Origin: an uncultured Flavobacteriales bacterium | GTDB taxonomy: Bacteria; Bacteroidota; Bacteroidia; Flavobacteriales; Crocinitomicaceae | Length of the DNA: 9,350 nt | NCBI GenBank assembly: GCA_946480085.1 | Contig: CAMLHZ010000033.1 | Location: 1-9,350, forward strand | Reading direction: 5' to 3' | Part shown: positions 1-7,193 of the stretch, piece by piece | How positions within the stretch are numbered: the first letter of the stretch is position 1 | Layout: every line of letters begins with the position of its first letter | Notes under the pieces: model-generated | What the model saw: the letters and a program-made list of their open reading frames with translations, nothing else | Told to the model about the DNA's origin: nothing | Database searches by the model: none | Made by a program: the position numbers and the translations under genes

Positions 1-1403
1 CGGTGACGCTTACCTCTTCTTTGACAACTGGAAATCTTTGGTCAACAGGAGAAACCACACAAAGCATTACGATTAACAATCCTGGAACATATTCCATTGA
101 TTACACATCCGATTGTGGTGTAGCACAAACCGTTTCTTACACAGTAGGAGTGAGTTCAGGTCCGCAGGTAACAGCTGATGTAACTCCTGTTTCATGTAAC
201 GGATTCAGCGATGGACAAATTGAATTGAACTCTACGGAACCAAACCTTGAATTTTCACTTGACGGTGGAGCTTTTCAATCATCAAATATATTCTCTGGCT
301 TGTCTCCGAACACATATAACATTACAGTAAATACCTCAACTGGATGCAGCAATGAGCTTACAGCAACCATAACTGAACCAGTAGCTTTGACCGTTAATGC
401 CACTACTTCAGGGAATTTATGTGAAGGAGAAGTTGTTCAGTTGAATGCAGCGGTAAGTATGACTGGAACTTCGAGTTTTTCCTGGACCGGACCAAATGGG
501 TACACTTCTAACAATCAAAATCCATATGGAAATCTGGAAGCTGGAACATATCATGTAGATGCAACAGTTGGAGGCTGCACCGGTGAAGATGAGTTGATTT
601 TAGTGCTGAATGAAAAACCGATTGTTCAATTGAGTTCTGATGCCGTTTGTGAAGGGAAACAAACATTGTTTTCTTCTCAGGGAACAACAGTTTCTGCGCC
701 AGATGTGATTGCACAATGGAATTGGGATTTTGGTGATGGCGGAACTTCAACAGAAGAGAATCCGTCTTATGAATACAACAGTTCAGGATCGTTCATTGCA
801 ACTTTAACTGCAACTACCAATAGTGGTTGTTCGGCTTCACTTCAGCAAGATGTTTTTGTTGCACCAGTGCCGACAGCTGATTTTGAATATTCTCCAATAG
901 AGATCCTAATCAGTGATCCAACGGTCAATTTTACGAATTTATCTACGGATGCAACAGCTTATTTGTGGCACTTTGGAATTGAAGGTGAAACAAGTAATGA
1001 ATTCTCCCCAAGTTATCTTTATCAAGCCGCTCCAAATGCGTATGAGGTAGAATTGTTCGTTTCCAACACATTTGGTTGTGTTGACAGTGTCACAAGAACG
1101 ATCAATATCGGTAGTGGAATTACCTATTATGTTCCCAATTCATTTACACCGAATGGCGACGGAATTAACGCTGTATTTATTCCAGTACTAACAGAAGGTT
1201 TAGATCTAAACGAATACGAGTTGATCATCTATAACCGTTGGGGTGAAAAAGTCTTTGAAACGAATGACGTGGCCGAAGGCTGGAATGGAAGTTTTAACGG
1301 AAATCCAGTTCCAGCAGGTACATATGTTTGGGACATGAGAATCAAACACCTTTATGGCCCGGATCTGGAGAAGGTTCAGGGGCATGTGACAATCATTAGA
1401 TAA
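1..1403 (+). CDS. T9SS-secreted multidomain adhesin-like protein (SprB/Ig-like/PKD modules, gliding motility-associated C-terminal domain), 5'-truncated
   Basis: This is the last roughly 466 codons of a longer gene. The frame is open to the window edge, and the GTG at position 3 is only an internal codon, so the real start lies upstream. Counting from that GTG, residues about 58-126 match a SprB repeat (VSCNG..DG, then a SLDGGAFQSS core). Residues about 127-205 form an Ig-like module with a cysteine pair. Residues 206-287 and 288-369 are two PKD modules (WDFGDG at 241-246; the second has a degenerate LWHFG at 321-325). Residues 373-466 are the CHU_C/gliding motility-associated C-terminal domain, with FTPNGDGIN at 381-389, NRWGEKVFE at 411-419, GWNGSFNG at 426-433 and PAGTYVW at 437-443. 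Such domains direct Bacteroidota proteins through the type IX secretion system as type B substrates. The protein is therefore expected outside the cell or on its surface, probably in adhesion; it does not prove gliding. The C terminus is complete, with a TAA stop. Confidence 0.92.
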   Translation, partial: VTLTSSLTTGNLWSTGETTQSITINNPGTYSIDYTSDCGVAQTVSYTVGVSSGPQVTADVTPVSCNGFSDGQIELNSTEPNLEFSLDGGAFQSSNIFSGLSPNTYNITVNTSTGCSNELTATITEPVALTVNATTSGNLCEGEVVQLNAAVSMTGTSSFSWTGPNGYTSNNQNPYGNLEAGTYHVDATVGGCTGEDELILVLNEKPIVQLSSDAVCEGKQTLFSSQGTTVSAPDVIAQWNWDFGDGGTSTEENPSYEYNSSGSFIATLTATTNSGCSASLQQDVFVAPVPTADFEYSPIEILISDPTVNFTNLSTDATAYLWHFGIEGETSNEFSPSYLYQAAPNAYEVELFVSNTFGCVDSVTRTINIGSGITYYVPNSFTPNGDGINAVFIPVLTEGLDLNEYELIIYNRWGEKVFETNDVAEGWNGSFNGNPVPAGTYVWDMRIKHLYGPDLEKVQGHVTIIR

Positions 1404-1640
1404 TTCTAATCCCGAAAGCTTTCGGGACCAAAATTTTAAATGTTAAAGGAGAGAAATCTATTTTCTTCTCTTTTCAATTTGTTAGCCGGTCTTTGATAAG
1501 TACCCAATTCTAACACGACGTGATTTTTAAAATTTAGCCATTTAACATTTAGAATTACTTCGTACATCATTTGCGCTATTTTTCGCCTATCCTCTTGTTT
1601 TCTAACGAATATCACCCATATTTACAAAAAAAACACGCTT
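1404..1640. other. Intergenic region between two co-oriented genes
   Basis: This is 237 bases with no credible gene. It begins with the 18-bp palindrome. A second, weaker hairpin follows at 1450-1471 (AGAGAA paired with TTCTCT, extendable by G-T pairs) with a short T-rich stretch after it, possibly a back-up terminator. The rest is AT-rich. I found no exact TAnnTTTG promoter element for the downstream gene; TATTTTTC at 1577-1584 is one mismatch away but has no convincing -33 partner. The last 20 bases before the 1641 start are A-rich with no Shine-Dalgarno sequence, as is common in Bacteroidota. Confidence 0.5.
1410..1427. terminator. Perfect 18-bp palindrome, likely terminator or dispersed hairpin repeat
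   Basis: Seven bases after the adhesin stop codon lies TCCCGAAAGCTTTCGGGA, identical to its own reverse complement. It can fold into a GC-capped stem (TCCCGAA/TTCGGGA) with a short AGCT loop. An AAAATTTTAAAT stretch follows, rather than a clean T-run. The position directly after a gene suits a transcription terminator. I recall similar short hairpins being frequent between genes in Flavobacteriia, but I have not counted copies. Confidence 0.55.
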
Positions 1641-2402
1641 ATGAAACTGAAACTTCTTTTCGCAATTTGCCTGCTGTCTTTACCTGTATTTGCTGGTGGA
1701 TCAGCTCGCTTAACAGTTAACTGGACGTTTAAGAATGTTATTGATGGTTATGATCACAACAATAAGATTGTAATTTATGTTGATGACAGAATGCTTGGTG
1801 AATCACCAGAGTATATTCAATCACATAATTCTAGTTATTCTGTAGATGTTCCAAAAGGAAAGCATAAGCTGAAAATTGAAAACTACGCTTATTATGAAGG
1901 TAAATGGGAACTTCACCGTTCTGCAAATGGATATTCTGTTGATGCTTATTATGAGAATACAGTAACGTTCGTTGCTTCCAATACGTTGAATATGGTTTGT
2001 GATATTGACTCGGAACAAACTACGTTCACTGTTACAGGCATGAAAGAAGCACCGAAGAAAGGAACAGCTTTAGCGGTATCATGGATCTACAAAAATGTGG
2101 AAGAGGGTTACGATCACCAAAATAAAATGGAAGTATACTCTGACGGAGTTTTATTGGGAACTTCTGACGTTCAGATGGAATCTAAGTTGGGGAAAATGAC
2201 AGTGATTGTTCCGGAAGGAAGCCACGAGATCAGTATTATGAACTATGCTTATTATGAAGGAAACTGGGAATTGCATTCATTGGAAAATGATTATTCAATT
2301 GATGCATTTTATGTTACCAATATGACTTTCGCAAAGAAAAAAAGAAGCGTGAACCTGGTGTTCGATATTAAGACATTGGATACGAAGGCCACCGTAAAAT
2401 AA
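1641..2402 (+). CDS. Secreted protein of unknown function with two tandem homologous modules
   Basis: The protein has 253 residues. The N terminus (MKLKLLFAICLLSLPVFA, then GG) is a classic Sec signal peptide with cleavage expected near residue 18, so the product is periplasmic or outside the cell. There is no lipobox cysteine and no T9SS C-terminal domain. The mature part is two copies of one module, residues 24-110 and 144-230, aligned without gaps at an offset of exactly 120 residues. By hand I count 43 identities over 87 positions. Shared landmarks are W..KNV..GYDH.NK, a VP.G.H turn, NYAYYEG.WELH and YS.DA.Y. The spacing of short strands around VPKGKHKLKI resembles extracellular beta-sandwich folds such as PEGA, but I do not recognise the family and assign no function. 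It sits alone between a T9SS substrate gene upstream and a convergent operon downstream. No catalytic motif is visible; a binding or structural role is only a guess. Confidence 0.85.
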   Translation: MKLKLLFAICLLSLPVFAGGSARLTVNWTFKNVIDGYDHNNKIVIYVDDRMLGESPEYIQSHNSSYSVDVPKGKHKLKIENYAYYEGKWELHRSANGYSVDAYYENTVTFVASNTLNMVCDIDSEQTTFTVTGMKEAPKKGTALAVSWIYKNVEEGYDHQNKMEVYSDGVLLGTSDVQMESKLGKMTVIVPEGSHEISIMNYAYYEGNWELHSLENDYSIDAFYVTNMTFAKKKRSVNLVFDIKTLDTKATVK

Positions 2403-2405
2403 TTA

Positions 2406-2419
2406 TCCGCCACGGCGGA
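2406..2419. terminator. GC-rich hairpin in convergent gap, candidate bidirectional terminator
   Basis: TCCGCC at 2406-2411 and GGCGGA at 2414-2419 are perfect inverted arms, giving a five-pair stem with a CACG loop. It starts three bases after the stop of the upstream + strand gene and lies within AT-rich sequence. On the minus strand the hairpin is followed by TAATTATTTTAC, moderately T-rich. It can serve both convergent transcription units, although the + strand side lacks a T-run. Confidence 0.5.
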
Positions 2420-2465
2420 ACTAATTACGAATTACTAATTAATCGGTAGTTCGTAATTAGTAATT
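2420..2465. repeat. Inverted, degenerate 7-bp repeat array between convergent genes
   Basis: The left part reads TAATTAC, GAATTAC, TAATTAA (2422-2442), a degenerate heptamer array. The right part reads TTCGTAA, TTAGTAA (2450-2463), the same units inverted. Two alternative perfect pairings exist: 2420-2431 with 2450-2461 (12 bases), and 2430-2440 with 2455-2465 (11 bases). The RNA from either strand could therefore form a long AT-rich hairpin. It probably helps end transcription of both the 1641 gene and the efflux operon. It ends three bases before the stop codon of the YchJ-family gene. Confidence 0.6.
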
Positions 2466-2467
2466 TG

Positions 2468-2839
2468 TCATTTTGAGGAAGAGCCGTCTACGAAATACCA
2501 CTTTCCATCTTCCTGCTTAAACGTTGAGTATTCTTCATGAATCCCCGCTTCACCGTTTTCTTCGAAGTAAGCTTTGAAATGAACATTTACTCCGCTCGCA
2601 GAAAGCACTTCCAATTTTAACCACTTACAGTTTTCTGCCCACGCTTTTATTGCTTTTGCGGAGTAGTGCTTGCGCATCTTTGGATGTGTTGTTTTAATCA
2701 AATACTCCACATCAACCAAAGTATAAGCTGTGTAGCGTGAACGCATCAACTGTTCCGGAATTTGTGGAGTTGCTTCACCTGAAATATATGGTTCACAACA
2801 TTCAGAATACGGTTTACCACTGCAGCACGGACAAATCAT
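2468..2839 (-). CDS. ychJ: YchJ-family (UPF0225) SEC-C motif protein
   Basis: This cytoplasmic protein has 123 residues. The N terminus carries a SEC-C type zinc-binding motif: C3, C5, C6, then SGKPYSECC with C14 and C15. The next stretch, LMRSRYTAY (31-39) and VEYLIKTTHP (44-53), is the hallmark of YchJ proteins, and the C terminus has the family's GKWYFVDG. The middle part belongs to an NTF2-like fold. Escherichia coli YchJ is about 150 residues and ends in a second SEC-C motif; this protein stops right after the FVDG strand, so only the N-terminal motif is present. The biochemical role of the family is not established. The start codon overlaps the stop of the TolC-family gene by four bases (ATGA, 2836-2839), making it the last gene of the efflux operon and probably translationally coupled. 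Family assignment is firm; function is unknown. Confidence 0.9.
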   Translation of the reverse strand: MICPCCSGKPYSECCEPYISGEATPQIPEQLMRSRYTAYTLVDVEYLIKTTHPKMRKHYSAKAIKAWAENCKWLKLEVLSASGVNVHFKAYFEENGEAGIHEEYSTFKQEDGKWYFVDGSSSK

Positions 2840-4143
2840 TTGATGAGGTTTTTGAAGTTTCCTGTCAACAAACTTAAATTTAGTTCCGCAGTTTTCATTG
2901 AAAGGGCTGATGATAACTGTCTGTTCTTTGCCTGAATAACCGAAAACTGAATTTCGCGCAATTCCAAATCTGTCATAGAACCACCTGCATAGGTTTGTTC
3001 AGCAATTTTAAAGATCTCTTCCGAATTCAAAACAGCAGAATTCTCTATAGCGTAAAGCTGTTGTGCATAGTTGTAATTACTCATTGCCAACTTCACTTCT
3101 TTCTCAATTTGGAGATTGTTGCTTTCAACTGCTAATTGCGCATTTTCCTGTTGCAGATCGATGTTCTTCATCGCTGTAAATGTCGAAAGGTTATCCAGGA
3201 TGGTCCATCTTAAAGTAAATCCAAAACCTGGTCCGAGTGAGCGGTTGCTCGCTAACAATCCAACCTGACTTTGAGAATTTGTAATGGAATACTGTCCGTA
3301 AAGCGCCACCTGCGGATAATATCTTCCCTGCATTTCTTTGCGCTGTGCATCAACAATTGCAATTTGCGCTTTGTTCACTAAAACACTTGTATTCTGTGCT
3401 TTTGCATCCGTTAGAATTTGCGTTTCATCTACTGCTGTAATTGTCGGTTCGGTATCTTCTACTTCGAAATTGATTGTACCCATATTCCCCATAACTGCGG
3501 CCAATTCCGTTTTTAGGTCGAGAATGGTTTTGTTGTGCGCAATCAGGTTTGAACTATCTGTATTCATGTCTAATCGGGCTTGAAGCAGATCCAACTCGCT
3601 CATCGAACCATTTGTTGCTTTCAATTCTACAATTCTGTAGCGCTCTTTCGAAAGTTCCAAAGCGTCTTTATAAACAGAGTTCATGCGTTTCTGAAACACG
3701 ATAGAGTAATACAAAACCGCCGTTTGATACAGTTTCATTTCCATTTGTGCCTGAACCTGAAGTGTGCTCTGATCTTCCTGTAACTGAAGACGTTTATCTG
3801 TAGCAAACATGGTAAATCCATCAAAAATGGTCCAATCTAAGCGCAAATTCGCAGTTAACGATTGATTCTTTGCACCGTTCTTTTCGTTGATCTGGCCGGA
3901 ATAGAACTCCTGGCGCGTATTTGATGAACCGAAGAACTGATCGGCATTGACGCTAATGGTTGGCAAATAACCCGCAGTTCCTGCATTGTTGTTATTCGCA
4001 ATTTGCTGTGCGTTGTTGCGTTCAATTCGAATGTCAAAATTGTTTGCCAATGTATTCTGAATAGCTTGTTCAAAGGTCAAAACGCCCTGAGCATTGAGCT
4101 GACCGACAGAAATACAAAGTATAATTGCTATGAGCGTTTTCAT
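2836..4143 (-). CDS. TolC-family outer membrane efflux channel protein
   Basis: The protein has 435 residues and is the outer membrane part of the tripartite pump. A Sec signal peptide (MKTLIAIILCISVGQLNA) is followed by a mature start at about Q19. There is no lipobox cysteine, so unlike many OprM-type proteins it is not a lipoprotein. The two structural repeats typical of outer membrane efflux proteins are visible: beta-strand segments at about 59-109 (GYLPTISVNADQ, then LRLDWTIFDGF) and about 273-320 (RYYPQVALYGQY, then FTLRWTILDNL). Each is followed by long, mostly alpha-helical regions (about 110-220 and 320-428), with YAGGSMTDLELREIQ near residue 385 typical of the family. The length is normal. 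The ATG overlaps the TGA of the RND gene by four bases (4140-4143), and the 3' end overlaps ychJ in the same way. The channel should dock to the adaptor and RND pump encoded just upstream. Confidence 0.93.
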   Translation of the reverse strand: MKTLIAIILCISVGQLNAQGVLTFEQAIQNTLANNFDIRIERNNAQQIANNNNAGTAGYLPTISVNADQFFGSSNTRQEFYSGQINEKNGAKNQSLTANLRLDWTIFDGFTMFATDKRLQLQEDQSTLQVQAQMEMKLYQTAVLYYSIVFQKRMNSVYKDALELSKERYRIVELKATNGSMSELDLLQARLDMNTDSSNLIAHNKTILDLKTELAAVMGNMGTINFEVEDTEPTITAVDETQILTDAKAQNTSVLVNKAQIAIVDAQRKEMQGRYYPQVALYGQYSITNSQSQVGLLASNRSLGPGFGFTLRWTILDNLSTFTAMKNIDLQQENAQLAVESNNLQIEKEVKLAMSNYNYAQQLYAIENSAVLNSEEIFKIAEQTYAGGSMTDLELREIQFSVIQAKNRQLSSALSMKTAELNLSLLTGNFKNLIK

Positions 4144-7100
4144 ATTGTTTTTTTCTTCTTTGACGTAAGATAAATGTAGAGTCCGGGAATCATGTATAAA
4201 GTAAGTATAAGTGCAAAAGTCAATCCACCTACAATAGAAACACCCATCGGAACGCGACTTGTAGATGCCCCTCCTAAAGCCAGAGCAATAGGTAAGGCTC
4301 CCAGGATTGTTGCGAGCGTTGTCATCAAAATTGGTCGTAATCGTGCTGCTGCAGCATCGATAACCGCATCTTTGACACTCAATCCGTCTGCTTTACGCTG
4401 GTTAGCAAATTCCACGATGAGGATTCCGTTCTTGGTGATCAAACCAACCAATACGATGATTCCGATTTTTGAGAAAATGTTTAAAGTATTATCTGTTAAC
4501 CAAAGCGAGATAAGTGCACCTGCTAAGGCAGGGATAATAGTAAAAATGATTGTCAGCGGATCACTGAAACTTTCAAATTGTGCTGAAAGAATTAGGTAAA
4601 CGAGCAACACGGCAAGTCCAAATGCGAAAAGAATACTGTTACCACTTTGAGCAAATTCCTTTGATGTTCCTGCTAAACTATGCGAGAAGCTTTCAGGAAG
4701 TACTTTCTCTGCAATTTTATCCATTGTCTTGATCCCATCACCAATGGTAAATCCATCATTCGGTTGTGCGGAAACCGTAGCCGAAACAAAACGATTATAT
4801 CTGAAAAGGGAAGGTGAAGAAGATTCGTTCTTTAAGGTTACCACGTTTTCCAACGGAATCATTTCTCCTTTGTCGTTTCGAACGTTGATTCCTGCCAAAT
4901 CTGTCGGATCGTTTCGCTTATCGCGGAAAGCCTGACCAATTACCTGATATTGCTTTCCATCCTGAATGTAATATCCGTAGCGCTGACCTGAGAAGTACAT
5001 CTGCATGGTTTGCGCAATGTCCATTTCATCTACCCCGAGCAAAGCAGCCTTATCTCTATCAATCTCTACCTGAAGTTCAGGTTTATTGAATTTAAGGTCG
5101 ACATCAACTACCTTAAAGGTTGGATCTGCACTTGCTGCCGCTAAAAACTCAGGAAGTACTTTTTTCATGCTTGCGATATCAGGAGCCTGAAGCACGTATT
5201 GAACAGGTAAACCGCCATTTCTTCCGCCACCTATGGTTTGTTCCTGAATAACGAAACTTCTTGCAAAGTTATGTTTGGAAAGCTCTACCATCAATGCATC
5301 AGCAATTTCCTGTTGCGAGCGTGTACGCTGTTCTTTGGGAACCAGGTTCATACGAATGAAACCGCGGTTCACGGAAACGGAAGCTCCGAATCCCGGAGAT
5401 GTAACGGCAATTATATTGTCCTTTTCTGCCAGGGTGTCTACAAATTCGATCAACTCGCGTTGGTGTTGATCCATTCTATCGTAGGAAGTTCCTTCGGGTG
5501 CGTTCGACATGATCTGGAATCTGCCTTTGTCTTCCATCGGTGCCAATTCATCCTGTAAATTAAAGTAGGTAACTACGGCAGCAACAATAGTCAGTGCCAT
5601 CATGACAAAAGCGATCCACGGACGTTTCATGAACTTTGTCAGTGATTTTTTGTAACCGTTCATCAGTCCGTCGAGCCATTTTTCACTCATTTTATAGAAT
5701 CGCGAATGCTTTTCCGATTTCTTCAGAATACGGGAACTCATCATTGGCGTTAGTGTCAGGGAGATGAACGCAGAAATGATTACCGAACCAGCAACTACTA
5801 CTCCAAATTCCTTAAACAAACGACCTGTTTGGCCTTGCATGAAAATAACGGGTAAGAATACACAGGCAAGTGTGATTGTAGTAGAAATAATGGCAAAAAG
5901 GATTTCTTTGGAACCTTCATGCGCTGCTTCTTTCGGATCCTGACCTTTTTCAACACGGGCGTAAATATTTTCCATGACTACAATGGCATCATCCACTACC
6001 AGTCCGGTGGCGAGTACAATTCCCAAAAGTGTCAATAAATTGATGGAGAAACCTGAAATATACATCAGGAAAAATGTTCCGATCAATGAAATTGGAATAG
6101 CGATAATTGGAATCAAAGTCGTTCTCCAGTTACGAAGGAAAAGGAAGATGATCAAAACAACCAAGCCAAATGCAAGTAGAATCGTTTCTTCCACCTCAGA
6201 AATCGCTTTCTTAATATTCAGCGTGGAATCAAGAGCAATTCCCAGTTTCACGTCTTTTGGAAGTTCCTTTTTGATCTGGTCAATCTTCTTGTGTATTTCG
6301 TCAACGATTTCAATATAATTTGCTCCTGGCTGCGGCATTACAGCGATACCAATCATCGGTGTGCCATGATTTCCACGGAGTAAGGTACGTTCGTTTTCCG
6401 GAGCCAGCATTGCGGCGCCTACGTCTTTCAAACGAACAATTTCATTCTCATTTCGACTAACCACCATGTTATTGAAGTCTTCTTCAGTAGTTAAACGCCC
6501 GAAGGTTCTAATGGTCAATTCAACCGTATTCCCTTCGATTCTTCCCGAAGGTAATTCCACGTTTTGTCCAAGAAGCGCTTGTTGGATGTCCAACGCCGTG
6601 AGGTTGTATCCCGCCATTTTCTCTGGATCAAGGTTCAACTTCATGGAATATTTCTTCTCTCCCCAAATGGTCACGTTACTTACACCTTTTACGGTTTGGA
6701 AACGTTCCTTGAACATGTCGTTTCCAAGTTGTGTCAATTGAAGTAAGTTTCGCTTATCAGACTGAACCGTAAGCGAGAAAATGAATTCCGCATTGGCATC
6801 TGATTTTACAACAATTGGAGGATCTGCATCTTGTGGCAGGTTTCGAACGGCTGCCGAAACTTTGTCGCGCACATCATTTGCTGCAGCGTCTAAGTCAACA
6901 CTCAAGTCAAATTCCACAACAATTGTACTTCGTCCATCCGAACTGGTTGAACTAAGGGTTTGGATTCCGGCTACTCCGTTGATTGACTCCTCTAATGGTT
7001 CCGTGATCTGCGATTCGATAACTTCGGCATTCGCTCCACCATAGTTGGTTGTTACCGTAATGATCGGTGGATCGACAGAAGGGAATTCCCGCACACCAAG

Positions 7101-7193
7101 GAACGAAAATCCAATGATCCCGAAAATGACAACCAATATGGAAAGTACGGTTGAAAGTACGGGCCTGTTTATACTGAGTGAAGGTAAATTCAT
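4140..7193 (-). CDS. RND-family efflux pump, inner membrane proton/substrate antiporter (HAE1/AcrB type)
   Basis: The protein has 1017 residues, slightly shorter than AcrB (about 1050) but complete. It shows the duplicated RND layout: one membrane segment near 12-34, a large periplasmic region to about 335, five further segments to about 486, then the second half with a segment near 525-545, a periplasmic region to about 850 and five more segments to about 1010. The proton relay is intact: D401-D402 in GLVVDDAIVV (AcrB D407/D408) and K921 in GLITKNGILIVEFA (AcrB K940). An RLRPILMTT segment (951-959) in segment 11 carries the conserved arginine. EFPSVDPP (36-43) is typical of hydrophobe/amphiphile exporters; this is not a metal (CusA-like) type as far as visible. 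It would export small amphiphilic compounds using the proton gradient; the substrate is not deducible. The start ATG shares one base with the TAA of the adaptor gene (TAATG), and its 3' end overlaps the channel gene by four bases, fitting coordinated synthesis. Confidence 0.96.
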   Translation of the reverse strand: MNLPSLSINRPVLSTVLSILVVIFGIIGFSFLGVREFPSVDPPIITVTTNYGGANAEVIESQITEPLEESINGVAGIQTLSSTSSDGRSTIVVEFDLSVDLDAAANDVRDKVSAAVRNLPQDADPPIVVKSDANAEFIFSLTVQSDKRNLLQLTQLGNDMFKERFQTVKGVSNVTIWGEKKYSMKLNLDPEKMAGYNLTALDIQQALLGQNVELPSGRIEGNTVELTIRTFGRLTTEEDFNNMVVSRNENEIVRLKDVGAAMLAPENERTLLRGNHGTPMIGIAVMPQPGANYIEIVDEIHKKIDQIKKELPKDVKLGIALDSTLNIKKAISEVEETILLAFGLVVLIIFLFLRNWRTTLIPIIAIPISLIGTFFLMYISGFSINLLTLLGIVLATGLVVDDAIVVMENIYARVEKGQDPKEAAHEGSKEILFAIISTTITLACVFLPVIFMQGQTGRLFKEFGVVVAGSVIISAFISLTLTPMMSSRILKKSEKHSRFYKMSEKWLDGLMNGYKKSLTKFMKRPWIAFVMMALTIVAAVVTYFNLQDELAPMEDKGRFQIMSNAPEGTSYDRMDQHQRELIEFVDTLAEKDNIIAVTSPGFGASVSVNRGFIRMNLVPKEQRTRSQQEIADALMVELSKHNFARSFVIQEQTIGGGRNGGLPVQYVLQAPDIASMKKVLPEFLAAASADPTFKVVDVDLKFNKPELQVEIDRDKAALLGVDEMDIAQTMQMYFSGQRYGYYIQDGKQYQVIGQAFRDKRNDPTDLAGINVRNDKGEMIPLENVVTLKNESSSPSLFRYNRFVSATVSAQPNDGFTIGDGIKTMDKIAEKVLPESFSHSLAGTSKEFAQSGNSILFAFGLAVLLVYLILSAQFESFSDPLTIIFTIIPALAGALISLWLTDNTLNIFSKIGIIVLVGLITKNGILIVEFANQRKADGLSVKDAVIDAAAARLRPILMTTLATILGALPIALALGGASTSRVPMGVSIVGGLTFALILTLYMIPGLYIYLTSKKKKTI

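Noticed and set aside
3..5. GTG at position 3 as the true start of the adhesin gene
   Set aside because: The frame stays open to the window edge, there is no signal peptide after the GTG although the protein must be secreted, and an Ig-like strand pattern is already under way.
2420..2465. Insertion-sequence terminal inverted repeats
   Set aside because: The arms are AT-rich heptamer units only 18 bases apart, with no transposase gene and no target duplication; a repeat-derived hairpin fits better.
4192..4599. 135-codon open frame on the + strand opposite the RND pump gene
   Set aside because: It is antisense to a strongly conserved pump coding region, has no recognisable domain, and looks like a codon-composition shadow; the same holds for the other + strand frames within 2836-8233.
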